From contig NZ_CP086322.1 in NCBI RefSeq assembly GCF_023277745.1, positions 4,898,001 through 4,962,000 of the forward strand: a DNA stretch of 64,000 nucleotides, in the 5' to 3' direction. Numbering within the stretch: the stretch's first letter is position 1; every line of letters starts with the position of its first letter. The position numbers were made by a program, and so were the translations under genes. The notes beneath the pieces are model-generated. The model did not search any database. It was not told the origin of the DNA and worked only from the letters and a program-made list of their open reading frames with translations. This document shows, in pieces, positions 1 through 10,964 of the stretch. Source of the stretch: Streptomyces halobius (GTDB lineage: Bacteria > Actinomycetota > Actinomycetes > Streptomycetales > Streptomycetaceae).

Positions 1-971
1 TCACCAGGCCCGAACTGCTCCTGCTCGGCCTTGTTGACGTCGTTGATCCCGGGGACCGGCGAGCTGAAGTCGTTGTGGGCGAGGAAGGAGAGCAGTCCGG
101 GTATCTCGATGGCGACCTTGTTGTGGCCCTTGTCGACATCGCCGTACGCGAAGACCGAGAACGGCGCCGGCTGTTCCGTCTCCCACAGCGCCTCGGCGGC
201 GGCCATCTTCATCGGCTGCTGCTTGAACATCACCTTGCCGAGCGCGTCACCGCTGACCGCGGTCAGGATGCCGGCGATGACCAGGGTGACCAGCCCGAGC
301 CGGAGCGAGGTCCGCATGACCGTGACGTGCTTCTTGCGTATCAGGTGGTACGCGGATATGCCGACCATGAACGCGGCGCCGGTCAGGAAGGCGGCGGTCA
401 GCGTGTGGAAGACGACGACCAGGGTGGTGTCCTGGGTGAGTACCTGCCAGAAGTCCGTGAGTTCGGCGCGGCCGTTGGCGGCGTTGTACCGGTAGCCGAC
501 CGGGTGCTGCATCCAGGAGTTGGCCGCGAGGATGAAGTAGGCGGACAGGATCGTGCCGATCGAGACCATCCACATGCAGAAGCAGTGGAGCTTCTTGGGC
601 AGCTTGTCCCAACCGAAGATCCACAGGCCGATGAAGGTGGACTCGAAGAAGAACGCGATGAGCGCCTCGAAGGCGAGCGGGGCACCGAAGACGTCACCGA
701 CGAATCGCGAGTAGTCGGACCAGTTCATGCCGAACTGGAACTCCTGGACGATGCCGGTGACGACACCCATCGCGATGTTGATCAGAAACAGCTTGCCCCA
801 GAACTTGGTGGCCTTGAGGTACTTCTGCTTGCCCGTGCGCACCCATGCGGTCTCAAGTCCGGCCACCAGGGCGGCGAGGGAGATCGTCAGGGGGACGAAC
901 AGGTAGTGGTAGACGGTCGTGATGCCGAATTGCCATCGCGCCAGAGTCTCTGGCGCCAACGCCAGTTCCAC
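1..971 (-). CDS. cydA: Cytochrome bd oxidase subunit I (partial, C-terminus off window)
   Basis: Quinol-oxidising, haem-binding subunit of the cytochrome bd terminal oxidase in the cytoplasmic membrane. The visible 323 residues start at a GTG (VELALAPETLARWQFG) and carry the expected N-terminal helices: an early His in TTVYHYLF, the EFQFGMNWSDYSRFVGD segment, and a second His in SWMQHPVGY. About a third of the protein lies left of position 1. The other cyd genes would lie further left. The upstream region holds a perfect Rex-type operator, so expression is probably raised when NADH is high or oxygen is limiting. Family assignment is secure; the regulation is inferred from the operator. Confidence 0.95.
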   Translation of the reverse strand, partial: MELALAPETLARWQFGITTVYHYLFVPLTISLAALVAGLETAWVRTGKQKYLKATKFWGKLFLINIAMGVVTGIVQEFQFGMNWSDYSRFVGDVFGAPLAFEALIAFFFESTFIGLWIFGWDKLPKKLHCFCMWMVSIGTILSAYFILAANSWMQHPVGYRYNAANGRAELTDFWQVLTQDTTLVVVFHTLTAAFLTGAAFMVGISAYHLIRKKHVTVMRTSLRLGLVTLVIAGILTAVSGDALGKVMFKQQPMKMAAAEALWETEQPAPFSVFAYGDVDKGHNKVAIEIPGLLSFLAHNDFSSPVPGINDVNKAEQEQFGPG

Positions 972-1062
972 GTCGTGCTCTCCTTACGTCGCCGTTGGAC
1001 TACGGCAGGTGTCCCGTTCGCACCCCACAGAGCGGTATGCGCGGCACAAACGGAACGGCGCT

Positions 1063-1078
1063 TGTGAACGCGTTCACA
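1063..1078. promoter_or_regulatory. Rex operator (ROP) upstream of cydA
   Basis: TGTGAACGCGTTCACA is a perfect 16-bp palindrome matching the Streptomyces Rex operator pattern TGTGAAC-N2/3-TTCACA. It lies about 90 bp upstream of the cydA start. Rex is an NADH/NAD+ sensing repressor known to control the cyd operon in Streptomyces. Confidence 0.85.
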
Positions 1079-1203
1079 TTCACAAGCAATTATCTCCCAT
1101 GCCTCTTCGATCATTTCTGCGGGGGTACGTGATCGCGGTCACGCCGGTTCCGTGGCGCGCGCCCCCTTCCCCACGGCTTCAACATATTGTTGAATTCGGC
1201 GCC

Positions 1204-1572
1204 ATGAAGATACGGCTCTCATGGCCCGCAGGGCAGCTGACCGCCACCCTCGACGACACCCCGACCGCCGCGGCGCTCACCGCCGCGCTCCCGCTCGGCA
1301 GCACCGCCCACACCTGGGGCGAGGAGATCTACTTCGACACCGGGCTGACGCCCGCGCTGGAGGCCGACGCCCGTCAGGTCGTCGACCCCGGCACGGTCGC
1401 CTTCTGGACCGAGGGCAACGCGCTCGCGCTCCCCTACGGCCCCACCCCGATCTCCCGGGAGGACGAGTCGCGGCTCGTCTCCCCCTGCAATGTGCTGGGC
1501 CGCGTCGACGGCGACCCGCGCCTGCTCGCCACCGTCCGCAGCGGCGACCCGATCCGCGTCGAAAAAGCCTGA
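1204..1572 (+). CDS. Cyclophilin-like fold protein (TM1367 type)
   Basis: A 122-residue protein starting MKIRLSWPAGQLTATLDD. The pattern of a short beta start, the HTWGEEIYFDTG segment, the GTVAFWTEGNALALPYGPTPIS core and a closing VLGRVDGD resembles the small cyclophilin-like family (PF04126) of unknown biochemical role. It lacks recognisable prolyl isomerase residues. It stands alone, transcribed away from cydA and converging on the aminotransferase gene. The Rex operator sits between it and cydA, so it could share that control, but this is only a possibility. Confidence 0.75.
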   Translation: MKIRLSWPAGQLTATLDDTPTAAALTAALPLGSTAHTWGEEIYFDTGLTPALEADARQVVDPGTVAFWTEGNALALPYGPTPISREDESRLVSPCNVLGRVDGDPRLLATVRSGDPIRVEKA

Positions 1573-1614
1573 GGCCGCAGGTCAACGACCCGCGGCCGCA
1601 GGAAGAACGCCGCC

Positions 1615-2691
1615 TCAGAGCGCCTTACGGAACGCCTCCGCGGCCTCCAGGAACAGATCCATCGCCGCACGCTCCCCGATCGTCACCCGCACCCCCTCGC
1701 CGGGGAACGGCCGCACCACCACCCCGGCCCGTTCGCACGCCGCCGCGAAGTCCGACGTACGGTCCCCCAGCCGCAGCCACACAAAGTTGGCCTGCGACTC
1801 GGGGACCGTCCACCCCTGGCCGACCAGCGCCTCATACACCCGGGCCCGCTCGGCGACCAGCGCGTCGACCCGCTCCAGCAGCGCCGCCTCGCTGCGCAGC
1901 GACGCCACCGCCGCCTCCTGCGCCAGCTGACTCACCCCGAACGGCACCGCCGTCTTGCGCAGCGCCGCGGCCACCGGCTCGCGCGCCACCGCGAAGCCGA
2001 CCCGCAGCCCCGCCAGGCCGTACGCCTTGGAGAAGGTCCGCAGCACGCACACATTGGGGCGGTCGCGGTAGATCTCGATCCCGTCGGGGACGTCGGCATC
2101 ACGGATGAACTCGCGATACGCCTCATCGAGCACGACGAGCACATCCCTCGGCACCCGGTCCAGGAAAGCCTCCAGCTCGGCACGGCGTACGACGGTGCCG
2201 GTGGGGTTGTTGGGGTTGCAGACAAAGATCAGCCGCGTCCGGTCGGTGACCGCGGCGAGCATCGCGTCCAGGTCGTGCACCTCGCCGGAGGTCAGCGGCA
2301 CCCTGACGGAGGCGGCCCCGGAGATCTGGGTGATGATCGGGTACGCCTCGAACGACCGCCAGGCGTAGATCACTTCATCTCCGGGCCCGGCCGTCGACTG
2401 GATCAGCTGCTGGGCCACCCCCACCGATCCGGTGCCCGTCGCCAGGTGCGCCAGCGGCACCGAGAAGTGCTCGGACAGCTCCGCCATCAGGCCCGTACAG
2501 GCCATGTCGGGGTAGCGGTTGAAGGATCCGGCAGCGGTCACCACGCTGTCCAGGACGCCCGGCAGCGGCGGGTAGGGGTTCTCGTTGGAGGACAGCTTGT
2601 ACGTGGCGGGGCCGTCGGCCGCGGGCCGGCCCGGCTTATAGGTGGGGATACCATCCAGCGCAGCACGCAGCTTCGGGGTCTTCTCGCTCAC
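1615..2691 (-). CDS. HisC-type PLP aminotransferase (histidinol-phosphate / aromatic)
   Basis: Class I/II PLP-dependent aminotransferase of the HisC family, 358 residues. Visible marks are the [11 protein letters not shown] substrate-binding start, [10 protein letters not shown], the VLDEAYREF aspartate-tyrosine motif, and the Schiff-base lysine in [16 protein letters not shown]. The GTG start at 2691 is preceded by GGAGG at good spacing; the in-frame codons further upstream have no such site. No histidine biosynthesis genes are nearby, so a second HisC copy acting as an aromatic (phenylalanine) aminotransferase is more likely than the dedicated HisC. Function is inferred from family and context. 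Confidence 0.85.
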   Translation of the reverse strand: MSEKTPKLRAALDGIPTYKPGRPAADGPATYKLSSNENPYPPLPGVLDSVVTAAGSFNRYPDMACTGLMAELSEHFSVPLAHLATGTGSVGVAQQLIQSTAGPGDEVIYAWRSFEAYPIITQISGAASVRVPLTSGEVHDLDAMLAAVTDRTRLIFVCNPNNPTGTVVRRAELEAFLDRVPRDVLVVLDEAYREFIRDADVPDGIEIYRDRPNVCVLRTFSKAYGLAGLRVGFAVAREPVAAALRKTAVPFGVSQLAQEAAVASLRSEAALLERVDALVAERARVYEALVGQGWTVPESQANFVWLRLGDRTSDFAAACERAGVVVRPFPGEGVRVTIGERAAMDLFLEAAEAFRKAL

Positions 2692-3111
2692 CGCAGGTCC
2701 TCCTCGACCGTCCCGCTCGACTCGAATACTGCACACCTTATGAGGATTGCCCCGTCCGGCGTCAGCCCCTGCCCGGCAACCGGTCCCCGACGCACCGGGC
2801 CACGGCGCACACGGACCCCGACCGCTCCCCGAACCCCGCGCGGACTACCGGGGGAGCGCCCTTCGTCATGGCACGCGCCGGTGGCGGGCGCCGTGGCGCG
2901 CATCCCTCGTGAAGGTGACTTGAGACCTCTTCGAGACCTGGCCGCATCGCCAGGCGAAGGCAATCGGCCTCCCACCGAACGATCAGATCGAACCATAACT
3001 TCCTTCAATTCCACGGGAACTGATGGCAGATCACCATGCAGAAACGTGCCTTTTGACAGGTCCCGAAGGGCCCCCGCGAATGGCCCCGCCGAGCCCTACT
3101 ATCGGCTCGCC
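2692..3111. other. Intergenic region between divergent aminotransferase and LacI genes
   Basis: About 420 bp with no convincing gene. It must hold the divergent promoters. A short inverted repeat (CGAGCC / GGCTCG, about 3090-3109) surrounds a TACTAT sequence just before the LacI start and could be an autoregulatory site. Nothing else is recognised. Confidence 0.4.
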
Positions 3112-4212
3112 ATGACAGCAGCAGGGAAGCACCAGGTGAGCCGGTCGACGGGTCGCCGGCTGGGGCGGGCGGGCATCCGGGACGTGGCCGCCGCAGCCGG
3201 TGTATCGATCACGACTGTCTCCGACGCGCTCAACGGCAAGGGCCGGCTTCCGGACGCCACCCGTAGCCATGTCCGCGAGGTGGCCGACCGGCTGGGCTAC
3301 CGCCCGTCCGCAGCCGCCCGCACGCTCCGTACCGGCAAGTCAGGACTCATCGGTCTGACCGTGACCACGTACGGGGATGAACCTTTCACCTTCACCGAAT
3401 TCGCGTACTTCGCCGAGATGGCCAGAGCCGCCACCTCCGCGGCACTGGCCCGCGGGTATGCGCTGGTCATCCTGCCCGCGACCTCCCGCCACGACGTGTG
3501 GTCCAACGTCGCGCTGGACGGCACCGTCGTCATCGACCCCGCCGACGGCGATCCCGTGGTGACCGAACTGGTCCGGCACGGCATCCCCGTCGTCTCCGAC
3601 GGCCGGCCGGGCGGCACCCTCCCGGTCACCGGCTGGGTCGACAACGACCACGAAGCGGCCGTCCTCGGTCTGCTCGACCACCTCGCCGACGCCGGCGCCC
3701 GCCGTATCGGGCTGCTCACCGGCACCACCACCGACACCTACACCCGGCTGTCGACCACCGCCTATCTGCGGTGGTGCGACCGGGTCGGCCAGGATCCGGT
3801 GTACGAGTCCTACCCGGCACACGACCCGTGCGCGGGCGCCATCGCCGCCGACCGGCTGCTGGCCCGGCCCGACCGGCCGGACGCCGTCTACGGACTCTTC
3901 GACCCCAACGGCACCGATCTGCTCGCCGCCGCCCGGCGCTACGGCCTGCGCGTTCCCGAGGATCTGCTGCTGGTCTGCTGCAGCGAGTCGACCGGCTACG
4001 CCACCACCGAGCCGCCCATCACCACCCTGTCCCTCAAACCGCGCCGCATCGGCACCGCCGTCGTGCAGATCCTCATCGACGCCATCGAGGGACTCGACAA
4101 CGGCCGGCCCATCGAACAGGTGATACCGACCGATCTGATCGTCCGGACCTCGTCCCAGCGACGTTCCCCACGGACGACGATCAGCCCGCCGCGGAGACCC
4201 GCGGGCGACTGA
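3112..4212 (+). CDS. LacI-family transcriptional regulator
   Basis: A 366-residue DNA-binding regulator. After a basic 20-residue lead, the LacI helix-turn-helix is clear (GIRDVAAAAGVSITTVSDALNGKGRLPDATRSHV, about residues 21-55) with the hinge helix RPSAAARTLRTGKS. The rest is a periplasmic-binding-protein-like sensor domain ending in ITTLSLKPRRIGTAVVQIL. The ligand cannot be told from sequence. It is divergent from the aminotransferase gene and followed by a strong hairpin, so it is a single-gene unit. Confidence 0.92.
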   Translation: MTAAGKHQVSRSTGRRLGRAGIRDVAAAAGVSITTVSDALNGKGRLPDATRSHVREVADRLGYRPSAAARTLRTGKSGLIGLTVTTYGDEPFTFTEFAYFAEMARAATSAALARGYALVILPATSRHDVWSNVALDGTVVIDPADGDPVVTELVRHGIPVVSDGRPGGTLPVTGWVDNDHEAAVLGLLDHLADAGARRIGLLTGTTTDTYTRLSTTAYLRWCDRVGQDPVYESYPAHDPCAGAIAADRLLARPDRPDAVYGLFDPNGTDLLAAARRYGLRVPEDLLLVCCSESTGYATTEPPITTLSLKPRRIGTAVVQILIDAIEGLDNGRPIEQVIPTDLIVRTSSQRRSPRTTISPPRRPAGD

Positions 4213-4214
4213 AC

Positions 4215-4264
4215 GTGCCCCACGGGCACGGGACCGGCCGCACCAACTGCGGCCTGGCGGTCCC
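4215..4264 (+). terminator. Terminator after the LacI gene
   Basis: Two consecutive hairpins: GTGCCC/GGGCAC, then GGGACC plus GGCCGCA paired with TGCGGCC plus GGTCCC. They begin three bases after the stop codon. Confidence 0.7.
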
Positions 4265-4455
4265 CTGACGCCGGGAAAATACAGGGTGATCCCGGGAGAA
4301 ATCAGCCGCGAACGCCGGGCTCCGTGTGATTGACCACCCCCGGGTGCGTCACAACCCGCGAGCGGCATTCCTATGATGGGCGCACGACACCGCGGACCGC
4401 CGTCGACCAGGCAAAGGTCCGAGAGGTGCACGGCGGCGCGACGGTGGAGGGGTCG

Positions 4456-5613
4456 ATGACTCAGGGGGCCAGTCAGGGATCCATGGTGTGGACCATGGCG
4501 GGACCAACTCCGGCGTCTCCTCCTCCGTCCGGACCGCACGCGGGCACGCCCGCCGGTCCGCCCCCGATGCCGCCCGCCGGCCCACCGGTCCACCTGCCCG
4601 CGGGCCCCCCGGCCGCGCCGCCCGCCGCGCCCCCTGTGGTGCCGCCGCCCGCCCCGCCGGTCGAACTGCCCGAGGAGTACACGCCGACCGCACGCGACCT
4701 CCCGGTCATCGGCGCGGGCCATACGGACACCCTCATCGACCGTCCGGCCGCCGACTTCGCGCCGGCGCCCGAGACCGACTCCGACGCGCCCGAAGGCATG
4801 GGCCCGTTGTACGTCGTCGGCGATGTGCACGGCTATTACGACGAGCTGCGCGAAGCACTCGCGGCCGAAGGGCTGATCGACGCCGACGGCAACTGGGCGG
4901 CCGGCAACACCCGGCTGTGGTTCCTCGGCGACTTCACCGACCGCGGCCCCGACGGCATCGGCGTCATCGATCTCGTCATGCAGCTCTCCGCACAGGCCGC
5001 GGCGGCCGGCGGCTACTGCAAGGCCCTGATGGGCAACCACGAACTGCTGCTGCTGGGCGCCAAGCGGTTCGGCGACACCCCCGTCCAGTCCGGCGCCGGC
5101 ACCGCCTCGTTCCAGGCGGCGTGGCTGCTCAACGGCGGCCAGAAGTCCGATATGGACCGCCTGGAGGACCACCACCTGCAGTGGATGGCCCGCCTTGACG
5201 CCGTGATGGAGGAGGACGGGCATCTGCTCCTGCACTCCGACACCACCGCCTACCTCGACTACGGCAACTCCATCGAGGCCGTCAACGACACCGTCCACGA
5301 CGTCCTCACCCGCAGCGACGCCGATGAAGTCTGGGATCTTTTCCGCAAGTTCACCAAACGCTTCGCCTTCCGTGACGAGTCCGGCTCGCAGGCCGTGCGC
5401 GGACTCCTGGCCGCTTACGGCGGAGAGCGCATCGTGCACGGCCACAGCCCGATCCCGTATCTGCTGGGCGAGGTCGGCACGGAGGACGGCGAGGGCGACG
5501 GTATCGCCGTCGACGGTCCGCATGTCTACGCCGACGGTCTCGCCATCGCGATGGACGGCGGGATCACCATGGCCGGAAAGCTGCTGGTCGTTCAACTTCC
5601 GCTGAGTGGCTGA
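4456..5613 (+). CDS. Calcineurin-like metallophosphoesterase
   Basis: A 385-residue protein with a proline/alanine-rich N-terminus of about 110 residues, probably disordered. The phosphoesterase domain has all metal-binding motifs: VVGDVHGYYDEL, FLGDFTDRGPDG, LMGNHELLLLG and RIVHGHSPIPY. The layout is that of bacterial Ser/Thr-type protein phosphatases or diadenosine tetraphosphatases. The ATG at 4456 follows GGTGGAGGGG at good spacing, better than earlier in-frame starts. No operon partner is evident. The substrate is unknown. Confidence 0.88.
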   Translation: MTQGASQGSMVWTMAGPTPASPPPSGPHAGTPAGPPPMPPAGPPVHLPAGPPAAPPAAPPVVPPPAPPVELPEEYTPTARDLPVIGAGHTDTLIDRPAADFAPAPETDSDAPEGMGPLYVVGDVHGYYDELREALAAEGLIDADGNWAAGNTRLWFLGDFTDRGPDGIGVIDLVMQLSAQAAAAGGYCKALMGNHELLLLGAKRFGDTPVQSGAGTASFQAAWLLNGGQKSDMDRLEDHHLQWMARLDAVMEEDGHLLLHSDTTAYLDYGNSIEAVNDTVHDVLTRSDADEVWDLFRKFTKRFAFRDESGSQAVRGLLAAYGGERIVHGHSPIPYLLGEVGTEDGEGDGIAVDGPHVYADGLAIAMDGGITMAGKLLVVQLPLSG

Positions 5614-5836
5614 GCATTCCGAGGGCAGGGGTACGCCAGACCGGCGGGCGGGCGGGCGGTGGGCCGTCGGCCGGGACGGTTTCCGGTCACGGCAGGACTC
5701 AAATTCCGTAAACTCCCTGTCACCCCCGACCGGAGGCGCTCTACCATCAGGCTATCCGTAGCAGGCTCTCCTCCGTTTCCGCCCACCGCCCGGCCACTGC
5801 CGGCCGTACGGCCCTACGGAGCATCGGGGGATGCAC

Positions 5837-6727
5837 ATGAACAGCGCTCCGCACCTGCTGAACGAGGACCGTGAGGAATTCACGCGGATCCTTGATGAGG
5901 CACTGCGAACCGCCGCACACCGTCCGGACGGACTCGGTTCCGGCGCGGGGAAGCACCTGAGCACCGAGCAACTGCGCACCATGGCCCTCAGCGCCACCAC
6001 CGCGATCGCCGCGTGCGCGACGGCCGAATACGAACGCTATGTGCGGCTCCGTACCGAACTGCGTGCGCCGGCGTCCGCGTCGTACGGCGCCGGCGCGGGC
6101 GGCGCGGAGCAGGACCCGGCATCCGGCGATAGCCCGGGACCGGCCACGGCCGTGGGGGAGGTGACGGAGGCGACCGGTGCCGGACTGGCCGCCATGATCA
6201 CCGTCCTGGCCCCGGTCCTGGCCGGCATCGCCGCCGTCCTCTTCCTCCTCATCGGCTACGTCCTGCGCGCCATCAGCCCCGAACAGACCGTCGCCCGGCC
6301 GCTGATCAGCGTCGGCTGGCTGTTCGCCGTCCTGATGGCCGCGGGTGCCCTCGTGGCCATGGCCGGCCTGGTCATCACCGCGCTGCGCAACGGCTCGTCC
6401 GCCCGGTCCGCCAGAGCGGACGAACTGGCCGAGGCCCTCGACCGCGCCCACGACGCCTGGCGGAACGCCCTGCTGGAGCGCGGTCTGCTCCCGTTCCTCC
6501 GCGAGGCCCTCGCCGACGACGCGTCCCCGGCGGACGACGATCCGGTCCGCTATGTCCCTCGACGAGGCGCCCCCGCTCCAGCCCCCGAAAACCGCATCCC
6601 CACCCTCGGCTACACCCGCCCCGAGTTCACCAGCCCCGACACCGGCCCCTCGGCCGCCCGGCCGCGCTACTCCAGCCCGGACTTCACCAGCCCGGATTAC
6701 GGTGGGCCGGATCACGGGGCGGAGTAG
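5837..6727 (+). CDS. Actinobacterial membrane protein of unknown function
   Basis: A 296-residue protein starting MNSAPHLLNEDREEF. The soluble N-terminal half is followed by two strongly hydrophobic helices (AGLAAMITVLAPVLAGIAAVLFLLIG and LISVGWLFAVLMAAGALVAMAGLVI), a short charged segment and a proline-rich tail with repeated (S/P)EFTSPD-like blocks (RPEFTSPDTG, RYSSPDFTSPDYGGPD). A second ATG six bases upstream, at 5831, is also possible; GGGGG precedes both. No function can be assigned. Confidence 0.75.
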   Translation: MNSAPHLLNEDREEFTRILDEALRTAAHRPDGLGSGAGKHLSTEQLRTMALSATTAIAACATAEYERYVRLRTELRAPASASYGAGAGGAEQDPASGDSPGPATAVGEVTEATGAGLAAMITVLAPVLAGIAAVLFLLIGYVLRAISPEQTVARPLISVGWLFAVLMAAGALVAMAGLVITALRNGSSARSARADELAEALDRAHDAWRNALLERGLLPFLREALADDASPADDDPVRYVPRRGAPAPAPENRIPTLGYTRPEFTSPDTGPSAARPRYSSPDFTSPDYGGPDHGAE

Positions 6728-6771
6728 CGGGGTTGAGCGCTTCCGCGGGGGTGCCGGGGTGGCGGACCGGA

Positions 6772-6960
6772 CTACAGGCCGGCCAGGTCGTCGGCCAGGT
6801 CGTCAAGGCCGAAGGACCCTTGGGCGAGTGCCTTCATATGCCAGGTCTTGAGGTCGAACGCGGCACCGTACCGGCGCCGGGCCGCCGCGCGGCCCTGTAG
6901 CCAGGCGCGTTCGCCGAGTTTGTAGCCGATGGCCTGGCCGGGCCAGCCGAGGTAGCGGCA
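6772..6960 (-). pseudogene. 3' remnant of a DUF885 family gene
   Basis: The reverse strand reads RYLGWPGQAIGYKLGERAWL, then a stretch including FDLKTWHMKALAQGSFGLDDL and a TAG stop. This is the conserved C-terminus of DUF885 proteins, which normally run to several hundred residues. Upstream of about 6960 the similarity stops and no start or body is present before thiC ends at 7066. It is a gene end left by a deletion or rearrangement, lying in the 340-bp gap between the membrane protein and thiC. Confidence 0.7.
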
Positions 6961-7065
6961 CCCTGGCGGGCACGGAGCCGGGGCGTGCGCGGTGCAGCGC
7001 TCACCCGCGGCGGGCGCGGCTGCCCCGGAACGACCCGTCCCGGGACAGCGCCGTGCGGGCCCGGA

Positions 7066-8995
<1,930 letters not shown>

Positions 8996-9079
8996 CGCGA
9001 TTGCAAAGGTGCCACCACGGTAGCGGCCGTCCTGGCGCGGTGAACAGGGGGCCCCACGACTTCTTGCGATGATCGGGCG

Positions 9080-10435
9080 GTGAGCAGTTCCGAGCCCCAG
9101 AAGCATCCGCATCCGCACTCTCACGCGCACGGCCATGGGCCCGCCGCGCCGGTATCCCGGCATCTGCGCAAGGTCATCGCGGCGGTGCTGATTCCCTTCG
9201 CCGCCGCGGTGGTGGTCGGTCTGGCCGTGCTGTGGCCAGGCGGCGCGCCCACGCACAAGCCGTCGGGCGTCGGCTTCGACCAGCCCACCGAACGCGCCAC
9301 CGTGACCAAGGTGGAGCAGGTCAACTGCGCCGATGTGCATGCCGGACAACCGCCACAACAGCAGACGCCGCCTCAGGGACAGCCGCCGGCCGGGGGATCG
9401 GCACAGGGCGAGGACTGCCAACGGGCGACGGTCAAAGTCACCACCGGCAAGGACGCCGGACGGACCTTCCAGACCGTGGTGACCCCCGACGCCACGCGGC
9501 ACTACACGAGCGGGCAGGACGTGGTGGTCGCGTACTCCCCCAAGGCCCCGAAAGAGCTCCAGTACTCGGTCATCGATGTGGACCGGACCGTCCCGATGTG
9601 GGTGCTGGCCGCGCTCTTCGCCTTCGCGGTGGTGATCGTGGGGCGGCTGCGCGGGGTGCTCGCGCTGGTGTCGCTGGCGGCGAGCTTCGTGGTACTGACG
9701 CTGTTCATCCTCCCGGCGATCCTGCAGGGCGCCAATCCGCTGGTCGTGGCGGTGGTCGGAGGCAGCGCGATCATGCTGATCGCGCTCTATCTGTGCCACG
9801 GTCTGACGGCCCGGACCTCGGTGGCGGTGCTCGGCACACTCGCATCGCTGCTGCTGATCGGCCTGCTCGGCTCGGTGTTCATCGGCTGGGCGCTGCTGAC
9901 CGGCAATATCGACGACACGACGGCGCTGGTGCACGGCCTGTATCCGGACATCGAGATCCGCGGCCTGCTGCTGGCGAGCATCATCATCGGTTCGCTCGGC
10001 GTGCTCGACGATGTGACGGTGACTCAGGCCGCCGCCGTGTGGGAGCTGAAGGAGGCGGATCCGTCGGCGAGTTGGCGCAAGTTGTACGGCGCGGCGATGC
10101 GCATCGGACGGGACCACATCGCTTCGGTGGTGAACACCCTCGTACTGGCCTACGCGGGCGCGGCGTTGCCCTTGCTGTTGCTCTTCACGATTGCACAGAG
10201 CAGCGTCGGCACGGTCGCCTCCAGCGAGGTGGTCGCGACGGAGATCGTGCGCACGCTGGTGGGCAGCATCGGGCTGGTCGCCTCGGTGCCGCTGACGACG
10301 CTGCTCGCGGCGCTGGTCGTCTCGGCGGACCATAAGGGGCAGGGCGCGGCCGCCGGGCCGGGGTCGCCCGAGGGCGCCCGGCCGGCCGGCGGGTCAGGGC
10401 GGCGCGGGTCTCGCGGCAAACGCCGTAAGCGGTGA
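9080..10435 (+). CDS. YibE/F family membrane protein
   Basis: A 451-residue integral membrane protein. A His-rich N-terminus (HPHPHSHAHGHG) precedes one membrane helix, then a roughly 130-residue extracytoplasmic region with two cysteines in a Gln/Pro-rich loop, then about six to seven membrane helices with the YibE/F core (GNIDDTTALVHGLYPDIEIRGLLLASIIIGSLGVLDDVTVTQ). The tail is basic (RRGSRGKRRKR). The family role is not established; the His-rich start might bind metal. The GTG start has no strong RBS. The gene converges on ssgA. Confidence 0.85.
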   Translation: MSSSEPQKHPHPHSHAHGHGPAAPVSRHLRKVIAAVLIPFAAAVVVGLAVLWPGGAPTHKPSGVGFDQPTERATVTKVEQVNCADVHAGQPPQQQTPPQGQPPAGGSAQGEDCQRATVKVTTGKDAGRTFQTVVTPDATRHYTSGQDVVVAYSPKAPKELQYSVIDVDRTVPMWVLAALFAFAVVIVGRLRGVLALVSLAASFVVLTLFILPAILQGANPLVVAVVGGSAIMLIALYLCHGLTARTSVAVLGTLASLLLIGLLGSVFIGWALLTGNIDDTTALVHGLYPDIEIRGLLLASIIIGSLGVLDDVTVTQAAAVWELKEADPSASWRKLYGAAMRIGRDHIASVVNTLVLAYAGAALPLLLLFTIAQSSVGTVASSEVVATEIVRTLVGSIGLVASVPLTTLLAALVVSADHKGQGAAAGPGSPEGARPAGGSGRRGSRGKRRKR

Positions 10436-10455
10436 GTAACCAAAAGGGGTCATGG

Positions 10456-10878
10456 TCAGCCGGCCGGCGCCTCCGTCAGGATCCGGTCCAGCACGGCCTC
10501 CAGGGTGTCGCAGACCTCTTCCTCGCCGAGCGGAACGAGGCGGTCCGTACGGTCCAGGAAGGCGACCAGGGGCGGCGCGCTGACCCGGAACAGGGCCCGC
10601 TCGGCGCCCACTTGGAGACTGATGAAGACATCACTGAGATGCTCGGGGAAGGACGGCGCGATGCGCACATCGCCCTCACCCGAGGGCCGGCTCAGCCCGT
10701 CGAGGAGCAATTCACGGCTGAATGCCCAGGTCACGGGCGTATCGCCGGGGAGATTGAAGGTAAGGCGGACGGCGTACGGATCGGCGCTGTCGAAGTCCAG
10801 CTGCACCGGGATCCGGAACGCGAGCTCCTCCGAGACGAGGAAGCTCATGATCACTTCTGCCTGAACTGTGTCGGTCAT
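10456..10878 (-). CDS. ssgA: SsgA, sporulation-specific cell division protein
   Basis: A 140-residue SsgA-like protein: QAEVIMSFLVSEELAFRIPVQL, DPYAVRLTFNLPGD, WAFSRELLLDGL, APPLVAFLDRTDRLVPLGEE. This family is confined to sporulating actinomycetes and controls septum placement and peptidoglycan remodelling; SsgA itself stimulates sporulation-specific division. The identification as SsgA rather than another SALP rests on the close sequence fit and on the IclR-type gene (ssgR) immediately upstream on the same strand, 86 bp away, its known activator in Streptomyces. The ATG at 10878 has only a weak RBS. Confidence 0.92.
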   Translation of the reverse strand: MTDTVQAEVIMSFLVSEELAFRIPVQLDFDSADPYAVRLTFNLPGDTPVTWAFSRELLLDGLSRPSGEGDVRIAPSFPEHLSDVFISLQVGAERALFRVSAPPLVAFLDRTDRLVPLGEEEVCDTLEAVLDRILTEAPAG

Positions 10879-10964
10879 CAACCACTACCCCGCGCTTGAT
10901 CGGAGATGGCCGGGAATCGTCCCCCGCAGCCTTATCGCGCCATCGTCTGTCATGTGCAAACAGA

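Noticed and set aside
75..1067. Long plus-strand frame opposite cydA
   Set aside because: Shadow frame from high GC codon bias; the minus-strand CydA sequence is unmistakable. The same reasoning removes the long antisense frames opposite the metallophosphoesterase, trxB, ino1 and others.
5639..5670. Run of GGCGGGCGGGCGGGCGG
   Set aside because: Simple GC slippage tract in a leader; no supporting structure or conservation visible.
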